A stretch of DNA of 7,488 nt from positions 1 through 7,488 of the forward strand of contig JAIOTM010000251.1 of the NCBI GenBank assembly GCA_021106755.1. The letters run 5' to 3'. Every line of letters starts with the position of its first letter. Position 1 is the first letter of the stretch. The stretch is from Candidatus Cloacimonadota bacterium. GTDB taxonomy: Bacteria > Cloacimonadota > Cloacimonadia > Cloacimonadales > JAIOQZ01. Both the position numbers and the translations under genes were made by a program. Below, in pieces: positions 1 to 6,528 of this stretch. The notes beneath the pieces are model-generated. The model was not told the origin of the DNA. It made no database searches and worked only from the letters and a program-made list of their open reading frames with translations.

Positions 1-508
1 AATCAATCCATATAATGTATGCGCCGCCGTTGTCATCGCGGACAATATTCAAAGATATTTGAATCCCTGGAGCAAGACAAAGCGGAATGCCACCATCTAT
101 CCATAAAAGTCCACCGTTGGCATCAACTTTCTGAGCATAGATGTCACCAGCATCGCTATGAGTAAAATCAACCCACGCGATAATAGCTCCGCCATCGGTA
201 GTGTTGATGCAGACAGGGTCTTCCTGCCGGTTTACTTTATCGTCAATAATTACAGGGTCTCCGTTGTTCCAGAGATTGTTTCCGTTTGTATCGACGCACT
301 GTGCCCATACATCCCTGTCGCCGAGTCGTGTATCCGACCAGACATACACAACATTACCATTTGTAAGAGTCGCCGCGGAGCGGGACCACTCAATATTCTC
401 ACCCTGACGGATAGGAATTCCGTTTTCTGGCCACACAGTAGGATCTTGAGCCATCAGCATTACAATAACCAACATGAACAAAAGTCCAAACGTTGTTTTC
501 AGTTTCAT
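1..508 (-). CDS. Secreted repeat protein, N-terminal part (runs off the left edge)
   Basis: The reverse strand is open from an ATG at 508-506 to the window edge, giving 169 codons. A GGAGG Shine-Dalgarno (complement of 514-518) lies 5 nt before the ATG. The protein begins with a signal peptide: K2 and K4, a hydrophobic stretch at about residues 7-19, and a likely cleavage after Ala20 (MLMA|QDP). The mature part has a repeated unit, first at residues 51-90 and again at 107-146, with a third starting near 162. Its shared features are hydrophobic-VW/AW at the start, then D(V/I)(W/Y)AQ, VD-NG, LW and G-P. This suggests a beta-strand-rich, possibly propeller-like extracellular domain. Such proteins often carry a C-terminal sorting or anchoring domain, but that end lies outside the window. 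Function and partner are unknown. It is transcribed divergently from the operon that follows. Confidence in the gene is high; the fold is inference. Confidence 0.85.
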   Translation of the reverse strand, partial: MKLKTTFGLLFMLVIVMLMAQDPTVWPENGIPIRQGENIEWSRSAATLTNGNVVYVWSDTRLGDRDVWAQCVDTNGNNLWNNGDPVIIDDKVNRQEDPVCINTTDGGAIIAWVDFTHSDAGDIYAQKVDANGGLLWIDGGIPLCLAPGIQISLNIVRDDNGGAYIIWID

Positions 509-538
509 TGAAACCTCCATTTTTCTTCTTCTTTTATT

Positions 539-568
539 GATATAGCAAATTTCTATCCAATCAATCAA
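539..568 (-). promoter_or_regulatory. Candidate promoter for the secreted repeat protein
   Basis: Read on the minus strand, TTGATT (563-568) and TATATC (539-544) are separated by 18 nt and lie about 30 nt upstream of the start codon at 508. Each hexamer matches 4 of 6 bases of the sigma-70 consensus. The region is very AT-rich, so chance matches are likely. Confidence 0.3.
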
Positions 569-600
569 TATTTCGTCCAAAAACTCTATTAATGAAAAAT

Positions 601-640
601 TTGACAACTAAAAATCATTTTTTTATTTATTCTTTATAGT
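601..640 (+). promoter_or_regulatory. Candidate promoter region for the 677-4420 operon
   Basis: A perfect TTGACA lies at 601-606 in the 168-nt AT-rich divergent spacer. At the usual 17-nt spacing the -10 candidate is a weak TATTTA (624-629). A better TATAGT (635-640) is too far away (28 nt) to pair with it. The -35 match is notable, but the -10 is unresolved, and lineages with non-standard housekeeping promoters cannot be excluded. Confidence 0.35.
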
Positions 641-676
641 AAATAATTGGTTTTTACTCTGAAAATAAGGAAAAAA

Positions 677-1735
677 ATGAAAGAATCAAATGGGACAGAA
701 ACGAATTTACGCTGGATAAAAGTCAGCGTTTCAATTATAGCTCTGGCTATAATCATTACAGTTTTGAAAGAACTGAAATCAATCTTTATTCCACTCACTA
801 TTGCCATACTGCTTGCGTTCGCGTTTGCTCCCCTGCTTCGTTTTTTCAGGCGAAAACGCGCAACCGCGAGCGTTGGAATCGGGATAACAGTGATAATAGT
901 TTTCTTCACATTTACTCTTGGTGGAATACTGGTTTACACGGGATTAGCTTCGTTCGCTTCTCAGGCAGATAAGTACGAGCGACAACTCGGAGCTACAATC
1001 AATGAATTATCCGACAAGTTTGAAATGCCAATAAGCAGCGTGAAAACTTACTTGAAGAATAATGTGAACTGGATGGATGTCTTTAATAAAGTTCCAATTA
1101 CCAGATTTATCTCAGGAACCATGGGCACCTTCCTGAACTTTTTGTTCAAGTTGCTACTTACGATTGTGCTTATGGTATTTTTTATGGCAGGGAGAGAACG
1201 CCTCGGCGTGCGGTTAGTAAAGGTTATGACCAAAGAGGAGACTGTTCACTCCAAAAACATTTTCAAGAATGTGGAAGAGCAACTTATCTCTTACCTGTTC
1301 GGGAAATCACTCATAAGTCTCGGTACCGCTCTGTCGGGAATGTTCTATCTCGCTATACTGCGGATAGACTTTGTAATCATGAGCGGATTGCTCCTCTTTA
1401 TACTCAATTTTATTCCTAATTTCGGCTCAATTATCGCTTCCGCGTTTCCGATTATAATATGTTTTCTACAGTACGGTTTCGGATGGCAGCTATTCGCTGT
1501 TGCCGGATCAATGATATTTATTCAGATTTTGTGGGGAACTATTATCGAACCACGTTATTTCGGAAAAACGATGAATCTTTCCCCTGTCGTTATACTCAGC
1601 GCGTTAATCTTCTGGGCGTATATCTGGGGAGTAGTTGGCATGTTCCTCGCGGTTCCGCTGATATCATCTATCAGCATTATAATTCGCGAATTTCCTTCGA
1701 TGAGATTCATTACCGCCCTGTTGAGTGACGATTAA
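677..1735 (+). CDS. AI-2E family (PerM/UPF0118) membrane transporter
   Basis: This 352-residue integral membrane protein matches the AI-2E transporter family, whose members include the TqsA exporter of autoinducer-2 and Na+/H+ or uncharacterised exporters. The substrate cannot be read from sequence. Hydrophobic segments lie at about residues 14-30, 33-55, 66-90, 152-170, 211-228, 232-262, 270-290 and 302-335. A hydrophilic stretch sits at 94-148. Family signatures are visible at 243-251 (LNFIPNFGS) and in the C-terminal block around 290-328 (IEPR--GK, LSPVV, FWAY-WG-VGM-LAVP). The chosen ATG has AAGG 6 nt upstream. An in-frame TTG at 647 would add ten residues but has no good ribosome binding site. 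It is the first gene of the operon, and the next ATG begins 2 nt after its stop. The family call is firm; the substrate is unknown. Confidence 0.9.
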   Translation: MKESNGTETNLRWIKVSVSIIALAIIITVLKELKSIFIPLTIAILLAFAFAPLLRFFRRKRATASVGIGITVIIVFFTFTLGGILVYTGLASFASQADKYERQLGATINELSDKFEMPISSVKTYLKNNVNWMDVFNKVPITRFISGTMGTFLNFLFKLLLTIVLMVFFMAGRERLGVRLVKVMTKEETVHSKNIFKNVEEQLISYLFGKSLISLGTALSGMFYLAILRIDFVIMSGLLLFILNFIPNFGSIIASAFPIIICFLQYGFGWQLFAVAGSMIFIQILWGTIIEPRYFGKTMNLSPVVILSALIFWAYIWGVVGMFLAVPLISSISIIIREFPSMRFITALLSDD

Positions 1736-1737
1736 TA

Positions 1738-3006
1738 ATGCCGCTTAAAATCACGGCTGTCTATCCCGGCAGTCAGGCAGCGGAAGCTGGTATTCTGCCT
1801 GATGACATCATTCTGACTATAAACAGCAATCATGTACGTGATGTTCTGGATTACCGTTTTTATTCTGCCGAATCCGAACTGGAAATTATTTTCAGGCGGA
1901 AGCAAATTGAACACTCAGTTTCTCTTATCAGAAGCTGGGAAACACCTCTCGGAATCGAAACCGAAGACCTTAAATGCAGAACATGTATCAACAACTGCAT
2001 CTTTTGCTTTGTAGATCAAATGCGTCCCGGAATTCGACCTTCGCTGTATGTGAAAGACGATGATTTCCGTTTTTCTTTTCTCCTCGGCAACTACATAACT
2101 CTGACAAATATTTCCGAAGCAGATTTTCAGCGGATTATTCAGCAAAGACTTTCACCGCTTTATGTCTCGGTGCATACCGCCAATTCGCAGCTTCATAAAA
2201 AAATGTTTCGTTACCCGCATTCATTTGATATTCGGGAGCGGCTCTCATTTCTCACTGAAAATGGCATCGAACTGCATACGCAGTTGGTCATTGTTTCGGG
2301 CTGGAACGATGGCGAAGAATTAGTGAAAAGTCTGGATTTCCTGACATGCCTGAAAGGAATCGTGTCTATAGGAATTGTCCCTGTCGGAATTACTGACTAC
2401 CGTAAGGAACTAACGCCTTTGTGTGCCCTTACTCCCCAAGAAGCAAAAAATCTTCTGGAAATTGCCCATCGCTACGAAACACATTCTTCTGTTTACTGTG
2501 CCGATGAGATATTTATTGCCGCCTCAAAGCAAATACCTTCCGCTGACTACTATGGCGATTTTCCCCAGATAGAAAACGGAATCGGCATGGTTCGACTCCT
2601 TTTAGATAACTGGGAGAAACATCAGGTTGCCCTGACAGAGCATCTCAAAAACACAAATTATCAATATGTGTTTGTAACTGGTGTTATCGCAGCGGAATAC
2701 ATACGACAAATAACACGGCAGTTAAATAAAATTGCGGGAGAAGAGTTAGCCCGAACTGCTGTAGTAATAAACCATTTTCTCGGTGAAACAGTTACTGTAA
2801 CCGGTTTACTATCTTTCAAAGATATCCTCGATCAGGTGGAGATGAAAACGCACGAAATAATGGTTGTTCCTTCGTCGTTATTCAACGCGGAAGGATACTC
2901 AATTGACGGCAGACATCTCCATGAATTACGGGAAGTTCTGCAAGCACGCTTATTAGTTCTTGATGAGCTTCTGGAAGAGTGGCAACCTCTGGAAATCGAG
3001 CAATGA
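1738..3006 (+). CDS. PDZ / radical SAM / DUF512 protein (TIGR03279-like)
   Basis: This 422-residue cytoplasmic protein has the architecture of the conserved but uncharacterised DUF512 radical SAM family. Residues 2-65 form a PDZ-like domain (AVYPGSQAAEAGILPDD). A radical SAM core follows, with the CxxxCxxC cluster motif at C83, C87 and C90 directly followed by FVDQ. The family block at 102-124 contains SLYVKDDD and GNYITLTN. Later hallmarks are WNDG (about 188-191), VPVGITDYR (about 216-224), and ADEIF and PSADYYGDFPQIENGIGMVR in the middle-to-C-terminal part. The C-terminal DUF512 region includes GETVTVTGLL and a VVPSSLFNAEG segment. An extra cysteine, C80, precedes the motif. The length is normal for the family. 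The substrate is unknown; a [4Fe-4S] cluster and SAM cleavage are inferred from the family. The start lies 2 nt after the previous stop without a strong Shine-Dalgarno, which suggests translational coupling. Confidence 0.92.
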   Translation: MPLKITAVYPGSQAAEAGILPDDIILTINSNHVRDVLDYRFYSAESELEIIFRRKQIEHSVSLIRSWETPLGIETEDLKCRTCINNCIFCFVDQMRPGIRPSLYVKDDDFRFSFLLGNYITLTNISEADFQRIIQQRLSPLYVSVHTANSQLHKKMFRYPHSFDIRERLSFLTENGIELHTQLVIVSGWNDGEELVKSLDFLTCLKGIVSIGIVPVGITDYRKELTPLCALTPQEAKNLLEIAHRYETHSSVYCADEIFIAASKQIPSADYYGDFPQIENGIGMVRLLLDNWEKHQVALTEHLKNTNYQYVFVTGVIAAEYIRQITRQLNKIAGEELARTAVVINHFLGETVTVTGLLSFKDILDQVEMKTHEIMVVPSSLFNAEGYSIDGRHLHELREVLQARLLVLDELLEEWQPLEIEQ

Positions 3007-3974
3007 TTCCACCTGTAAACATAGTAATCGTTACCTATAATCGTTTACATTTCACTAAGCAATGTTTGGTAGCTTTGAAGAAATTTACTCAATGTCCTCA
3101 TTCTGTAACCATCGTTGACAATGCCAGTCAGGACGGTACTCGTGAGTATCTACTTAACTGCCTTAGCAAGAAAGAGATAGACAGGTTGCTTCTCTTAGAT
3201 AAAAACTACGGAGTGGCTGCCGCGGCTAATACAGGCTGGGAGTTTTCTTCTGATGGAATTTATCTAAAACTTGATAATGACATCATGGTTCAGAGAAGCG
3301 GTTGGTTAAAGCACATGGTTAAGACTGCCAACGAAGCTTCCAGACAGAAAATTGGAGCACTATGTCACGATATTTACGCGGCTGAACACGAGGAGTACCC
3401 AATAACCACACTACTCCAGAATACGAGCGTAAGTCTGCCCCCCAATGGAATGGAACTTTATGGCGGAGCGGTAATGATAATACCGGAAGTGTTTAAACAA
3501 TTCGGATTCTGGTGCGAGGATTTTGGTCAGTACTCCTGGGAAGATTCCGATTATGGTGCCAGAATAGCCTGGCAAGGCTGGCAAACAGGTTTTGTACGCG
3601 GTAACAAATGGATAATCCATGAAGGAGAGCGGGAAGTTGTTACTAATCCTGAGTATGTAGAGATTAAAAAACGCAAATTTGCCTCTACGACAAGAACCGC
3701 CGGGGAAAACCTTATGATGTATGCCTTGAAGCTTCGTCCTCTTCGAATGCGTCGTCGATACCTGACCTGTATAGCCACGGACGGAGTTAGTTGCACTTTA
3801 CAGCCTGATGCGGACTATTTTACTCATGAATCTGCCATAAGCAGTCGATTCCGTCAGTGGATAAAATCTTTGAGTATCAAGCTCTCGTTTCCGCGTGGTC
3901 ATGACGAGGGAGCAGAGTTTAATATCCTGCGAAAACAACTTTTGAAGCTGATTAATAAAGGAGAGTTCAGATGA
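3003..3974 (+). CDS. Family 2 glycosyltransferase
   Basis: The 323-residue product is a GT-A-fold glycosyltransferase (GT2), predicted to move a sugar from a nucleotide-sugar donor to an unknown acceptor. The N-terminal nucleotide-binding strand is VNIVIVTYNR (residues 5-14), followed by TIVDNASQDGT (36-46). The metal-binding DxD-type motif is LDND (90-93). The acceptor or catalytic region shows GGAVMII (154-160) and WEDSDYGAR (179-187), and a His at 206 (IIHEGE). There are no transmembrane segments. The basic C-terminal tail (about 240-323) resembles nothing I recognise. The ATG at 3003 overlaps the previous stop by 4 nt (ATGA), which favours it over an in-frame GTG at 2979. The gene is two genes upstream of the flagellar cluster, so a role in flagellin or surface glycan decoration is possible but unproven. 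Confidence 0.88.
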   Translation: MIPPVNIVIVTYNRLHFTKQCLVALKKFTQCPHSVTIVDNASQDGTREYLLNCLSKKEIDRLLLLDKNYGVAAAANTGWEFSSDGIYLKLDNDIMVQRSGWLKHMVKTANEASRQKIGALCHDIYAAEHEEYPITTLLQNTSVSLPPNGMELYGGAVMIIPEVFKQFGFWCEDFGQYSWEDSDYGARIAWQGWQTGFVRGNKWIIHEGEREVVTNPEYVEIKKRKFASTTRTAGENLMMYALKLRPLRMRRRYLTCIATDGVSCTLQPDADYFTHESAISSRFRQWIKSLSIKLSFPRGHDEGAEFNILRKQLLKLINKGEFR

Positions 3975-4420
3975 AGAATCACTATAAGCCGGATGAGACA
4001 ATTCGGGAGTTGTTGTTACCAGACGCGAAAACAAAGATTGAGCGTCCGCTATTGGGTTCATCTCTTCCTGCCGGCTTTCCTTCTCCCGCCGAAGATTATA
4101 TCGAAAAGACGCTGGACCTTAACGAATATCTTATTCACCATCCTGCGGCTACTTTTTTTGTGCGGGTCGATGGTGATTCTATGATTGGCAGCGGAATTCA
4201 TCATAACGATATATTAATTGTTGACAGATCATTATCGGCAGAGCATAATAAAATTGTAATTGCGGTAGTGGACGGTTATCTTACAGTGAAGAGGCTTAAC
4301 ACTAAAGGAGCACTATGGACGTTGGAACCGAGTAATCCCGCGTATAGCAGTATTACGATAACCGAAGACATGGACTTCAGCGTCTGGGGAGTTGTAACTT
4401 GTGTAATCCACAAGGTTTGA
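3971..4420 (+). CDS. umuD: UmuD-like self-cleaving S24 peptidase (SOS protein)
   Basis: The 149-residue product matches UmuD of the LexA/UmuD peptidase S24 family. After RecA-stimulated self-cleavage, UmuD' acts with UmuC as translesion polymerase V. The catalytic Ser is S70 in VDGDSMIGSGI, and the general-base Lys is K107 in GYLTVKRLN. The predicted cleavage bond is A34-G35 in SLPAGFPSPAEDY. Spacing is identical to E. coli UmuD: 35 residues from the scissile Gly to Ser and 37 from Ser to Lys. It lacks a LexA-type helix-turn-helix because the N-terminal arm is only about 34 residues. The ATG overlaps the glycosyltransferase stop (ATGA) and is preceded by AAAGGAG at 3957-3963, 7 nt away. The usual umuC partner does not follow; the next gene is flagellar-like. 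I see no clear LexA box in the operon promoter, but the SOS box of this lineage is unknown to me. Confidence 0.88.
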   Translation: MKNHYKPDETIRELLLPDAKTKIERPLLGSSLPAGFPSPAEDYIEKTLDLNEYLIHHPAATFFVRVDGDSMIGSGIHHNDILIVDRSLSAEHNKIVIAVVDGYLTVKRLNTKGALWTLEPSNPAYSSITITEDMDFSVWGVVTCVIHKV

Positions 4421-4487
4421 GCCTGTTCAGTTCATTATTACTTCAGTACTTTGAATTTATTGTCGATACTGGGATGGAGTCAATAAT
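4421..4487 (+). other. Short spacer between umuD-like gene and flagellar gene
   Basis: This 67-nt spacer holds no gene and no terminator-like GC-rich hairpin with a U-tract. TGGAG at 4475-4479 serves as ribosome binding site for the ATG at 4488. Whether the next gene is co-transcribed with the upstream operon cannot be decided from the sequence. Confidence 0.5.
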
Positions 4488-5300
4488 ATGGAAGATCGGG
4501 ATTTAATAACTAACATCCAGACAACTGAATCGATTCACGTAGCGGAGCGAGTTGACAGCGCTGGCGGAAGCCATGGGCAGGCAACTTCCGGTGAACAGCA
4601 GCAGACAGAAGAGGATGCGGAGTTATCTAAACAGAGAGAGGAGCTTCATGCGGATATCAGCTATATAATGGAGCTTGGTCGCTTAATCCTCGAAAAAAGA
4701 AACCTTGAGCTTTCTTTATATACAGGCGAGAATACCAACGAAATTCCTGACAATGAAGAAAAGGAAAATCTGCATCGGATAATTGGACAAATAGCCGAAC
4801 TTGAACATAAGATACAGGCATTAGATAGTGACTCACGCCCCACTCAGCCGTTATCCGAGGATGAAATCACCGAAACATATCTTTCATACCAAATCGACAG
4901 AATCAGCAAGTTGTTGTTAGTTTACCGCGAATACCACGGCAAATCACGGGATGAATCAACCGCTATTGAAGTAGAGAATTTCCCTCAACTTGATAAGTTG
5001 ATGAAAACCAAACGACAGATGTTGATGCAGATACGTAAGCTTCAACAGAAAATTTCCCTATCCTCATTTGACTCTCTGAGTGAAGACCACCCAAAAAAAA
5101 TTCAAGCAAATGATCTCCTCGCCGATATTAATAACGAGCTAAACAAGATCATTGACATGGAAAACAAAAATAGCGTGGAATTAGAGAGTCAGCGGAAAGA
5201 GATAAGGAAGAAACTTGGAAACCGTGGAAAGAAAGTAAAAGCCCTGAATAAATACAGTTCAAAAGACCGCACTGCCCACTTTATCGATACTAAAAAGTAA
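4488..5300 (+). CDS. Coiled-coil protein, likely FliT/FlgN-type flagellar chaperone
   Basis: The 270-residue protein is highly charged and helical, with no signal peptide or membrane segment. Residues 1-45 are hydrophilic and probably disordered (rich in Q, E, S and G). Helical stretches follow at about 46-78, 89-112, 124-150, 166-190 and 203-252. The second half (about 130-270) fits the FliT/FlgN layout. It has a helix ending in LLLVYREY, a heptad helix LDKLMKTKRQMLMQIRKLQQ, then a long helix with DINNELNKIIDMENKN leading to GKKVKALNKY and a final HFIDTKK. That tail resembles those of many FliT-like proteins that end in a GKKALKAY-type segment. Such chaperones bind late flagellar export substrates. 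Placement directly before flagellin supports the idea. The first half may be a second, diverged chaperone-like helical bundle. The family call is inference from pattern and context; a generic coiled-coil protein is the alternative. Confidence 0.55.
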   Translation: MEDRDLITNIQTTESIHVAERVDSAGGSHGQATSGEQQQTEEDAELSKQREELHADISYIMELGRLILEKRNLELSLYTGENTNEIPDNEEKENLHRIIGQIAELEHKIQALDSDSRPTQPLSEDEITETYLSYQIDRISKLLLVYREYHGKSRDESTAIEVENFPQLDKLMKTKRQMLMQIRKLQQKISLSSFDSLSEDHPKKIQANDLLADINNELNKIIDMENKNSVELESQRKEIRKKLGNRGKKVKALNKYSSKDRTAHFIDTKK

Positions 5301-5346
5301 CAAGACAAAACAAACCCAAGACAACAGAACAACCGCTTCAAGACAA
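5301..5346 (+). repeat. Three CAAGACAA repeats in an A/C-rich flagellin leader
   Basis: CAAGACAA occurs at 5301-5308, 5317-5324 and 5339-5346, immediately after the stop codon of the chaperone-like gene. The surrounding 60 nt contain only four T and few G, so an RNA from here would be essentially unstructured. This could be a translational enhancer or protein-binding stretch in the flagellin 5' UTR. Low-complexity composition is the alternative explanation. Confidence 0.45.
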
Positions 5347-5356
5347 ACTCACAAAC

Positions 5357-5394
5357 TGGCAAGGAAGCCAAATTACATCATCAAGGAGGATGAT
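5357..5394 (+). promoter_or_regulatory. Predicted dual CsrA-binding site in the leader of flagellin 1
   Basis: Two CANGGANG motifs lie 22 nt apart. The distal one (5360-5367) has hexaloop AAGGAA closed by TGGC/GCCA (5357-5360 and 5367-5370). The proximal one (5382-5389) has hexaloop AAGGAG, which is the Shine-Dalgarno, closed by a perfect 6-bp stem ATCATC/GATGAT (5377-5382 and 5389-5394). This second hairpin abuts the start codon. The proximal site matches the full (A/U)CANGGANG(U/A) consensus for CsrA/RsmE. A CsrA dimer bridging both would block ribosome binding. The mechanism is known for flagellin mRNA in Bacillus and Campylobacter; its use here is inferred. Confidence 0.7.
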
Positions 5395-6357
5395 ATGTCT
5401 CTAAGCATCAATCAAAACCTGTTTGCGCTTAACGCGGCAAACAACCTCGTTAGCCACTATGGCAAATTAGGTACATCAATTCAAAGGCTCTCCACCGGGC
5501 TGCGCATCAACTCAGCAAAGGATGATGCGGCAGGACTGGCGGTAAGAGAAGAAATGCGGGCGGATATCGGCGTGCTGAATCAGGGAATTCGAAACGCGGA
5601 AATGGCGATGAACATGTTGCAAACTGCGGAAAGCTCTCTCGCAATCATTGATGAGAAACTCACCAGGATGGCACAGTTGGCTGAGCAAGCGGCAACGGGT
5701 ACTTACACCCATCGTCAACGTCAGATTATCCACTCCGAATTCGCTGCTATGGCTGCGGAAATCGACCGGATAGCTACTTCGTCGGAGTTTGCCGGACGCA
5801 AACTGTTAGACGGCAGTCTGTCAACTTCCTCAAGTAATAACTTTACTGTGGGGCAATGGCTTCAAACAGGTCCGGGAACAATCACCAGTGAGATGTACGA
5901 TTCTGACGGTGAATACGGAGACAATGTAGGACTCAAAGTTCACTTCGGCATCCATAATCGCCGGGCTGAAGACTACTACTTTGTCAACATTGGTGATTTT
6001 ACCACTAATGGGTTGTTCAGAAGTATTGGAGATCCCACTGCTGCTGCCGCAAGCAAAATCTCCGTATCAACACAGCATCTTGCTCAGTTGGCACTGGATT
6101 ACATCGACTCCGCAATCTACGTTAAAGAGCAAGGTCGTGCTTACCTTGGTTCTATGATGGAACGACTTGAGAACACTATCAAGCATTTAACTGCTCAATC
6201 AGAACACCTGCAGGCAGCCGAATCTAACATCTCAGATGTGGATATCGCCCACGAGATGACGGAGTTCGTTAAGAACCAGGTACTGACTCAAGCCGCCACG
6301 GCAATGCTGGCACAGGCTAATAGTCTGCCACAGATGGCCTTGCGACTTCTTGGCTAA
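5395..6357 (+). CDS. fliC: Flagellin (filament subunit), intact copy 1
   Basis: The 320-residue flagellin polymerises into the flagellar filament after export through the type III flagellar system; it has no Sec signal peptide. The N-terminal D0/D1 helices (1-140) contain the signature RLSTGLRINSAKDDAAGLAV (31-50), LNQGIRNAEMAMNMLQTAE (61-79) and RMAQLAEQAATGTY (91-104). The last is the region equivalent to the TLR5-recognised helix of Salmonella flagellin. The centre (about 141-220) is short and includes LKVHFGIHNRRAEDYYFVNIG, a segment type common in Desulfovibrio-like flagellins. The C-terminal D1/D0 helices (about 222-320) contain LENTI, AAESNISDVDIAHEMT and the closing NSLPQMALRLLG. It is complete and looks functional. 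A very strong Shine-Dalgarno, AAGGAGGA (5383-5390), sits inside a predicted CsrA hairpin. Symbol fliC is used generically; flaA, flaB or hag would be equally valid. Confidence 0.96.
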   Translation: MSLSINQNLFALNAANNLVSHYGKLGTSIQRLSTGLRINSAKDDAAGLAVREEMRADIGVLNQGIRNAEMAMNMLQTAESSLAIIDEKLTRMAQLAEQAATGTYTHRQRQIIHSEFAAMAAEIDRIATSSEFAGRKLLDGSLSTSSSNNFTVGQWLQTGPGTITSEMYDSDGEYGDNVGLKVHFGIHNRRAEDYYFVNIGDFTTNGLFRSIGDPTAAAASKISVSTQHLAQLALDYIDSAIYVKEQGRAYLGSMMERLENTIKHLTAQSEHLQAAESNISDVDIAHEMTEFVKNQVLTQAATAMLAQANSLPQMALRLLG

Positions 6358-6431
6358 TTCAAAGGTTATTGAATGATTTGAACCACAAACCCGGTTACTT
6401 GATACGCACATAGACGTGATGTGATGTAGTG

Positions 6432-6451
6432 TTAGTCTGGACACAGACTAA
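6432..6451 (+). other. Perfect 8-bp hairpin in the spacer between flagellin 1 and 2
   Basis: TTAGTCTG (6432-6439) and CAGACTAA (6444-6451) form a perfect stem around a GACA tetraloop. It lies 75 nt after the flagellin 1 stop. No U-tract follows, so a standard intrinsic terminator is unlikely. It may stabilise the 3' end of the flagellin 1 mRNA or be part of the next gene's leader. An 8-bp palindrome GAGTACTC (6452-6459) follows at once. Confidence 0.5.
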
Positions 6452-6491
6452 GAGTACTCAAGCAGATGCTAATGCATTTTCTCCGGACACA

Positions 6492-6528
6492 ATGATCAGG
6501 GAAGATCATAAAATATCAAGGAGGATAG
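6492..6528 (+). promoter_or_regulatory. Predicted dual CsrA-binding site in the leader of the degraded flagellin
   Basis: The distal CAGGGAAG (6497-6504) forms hexaloop AGGGAA on a perfect 6-bp stem ATGATC/GATCAT (6492-6497 and 6504-6509). The proximal CAAGGAGG (6517-6524) covers the Shine-Dalgarno, with hexaloop AAGGAG on stem TATC/GATA (6514-6517 and 6524-6527). Both sites match (A/U)CANGGANG(U/A) in full, and their spacing is 20 nt. The stem sequences differ from those before flagellin 1 while pairing is kept, which supports genuine structure. The element is intact although the gene behind it is not. Confidence 0.68.

Noticed and set aside
158..511. Open frame of 117 codons on the plus strand
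   Set aside because: It lies opposite the secreted repeat protein, which has a Shine-Dalgarno, signal peptide and internal repeats. The plus frame has no recognisable features.
647..676. TTG start ten codons upstream for the AI-2E-family protein
   Set aside because: The ATG at 677 has AAGG at good spacing, while the TTG has no ribosome binding site and adds only a basic, poorly conserved-looking extension.
2979..3002. GTG start eight codons upstream for the glycosyltransferase
   Set aside because: The ATG at 3003 forms the ATGA overlap also used by the next gene, and the protein then begins directly at the first GT-A strand.
5264..5290. Sigma-28-like flagellar promoter before flagellin 1 (also checked at about 5121 and 7346)
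   Set aside because: CGATA-containing stretches occur, but no TAAA element sits at the required distance. Sigma-54 TGGCAC matches within 5395-6357 also lack the TTGC partner.
6358..6382. TTCAAA/TTTGAA inverted repeat right after the flagellin 1 stop as terminator
   Set aside because: Only six AT-rich base pairs with a 13-nt loop and no U-tract.
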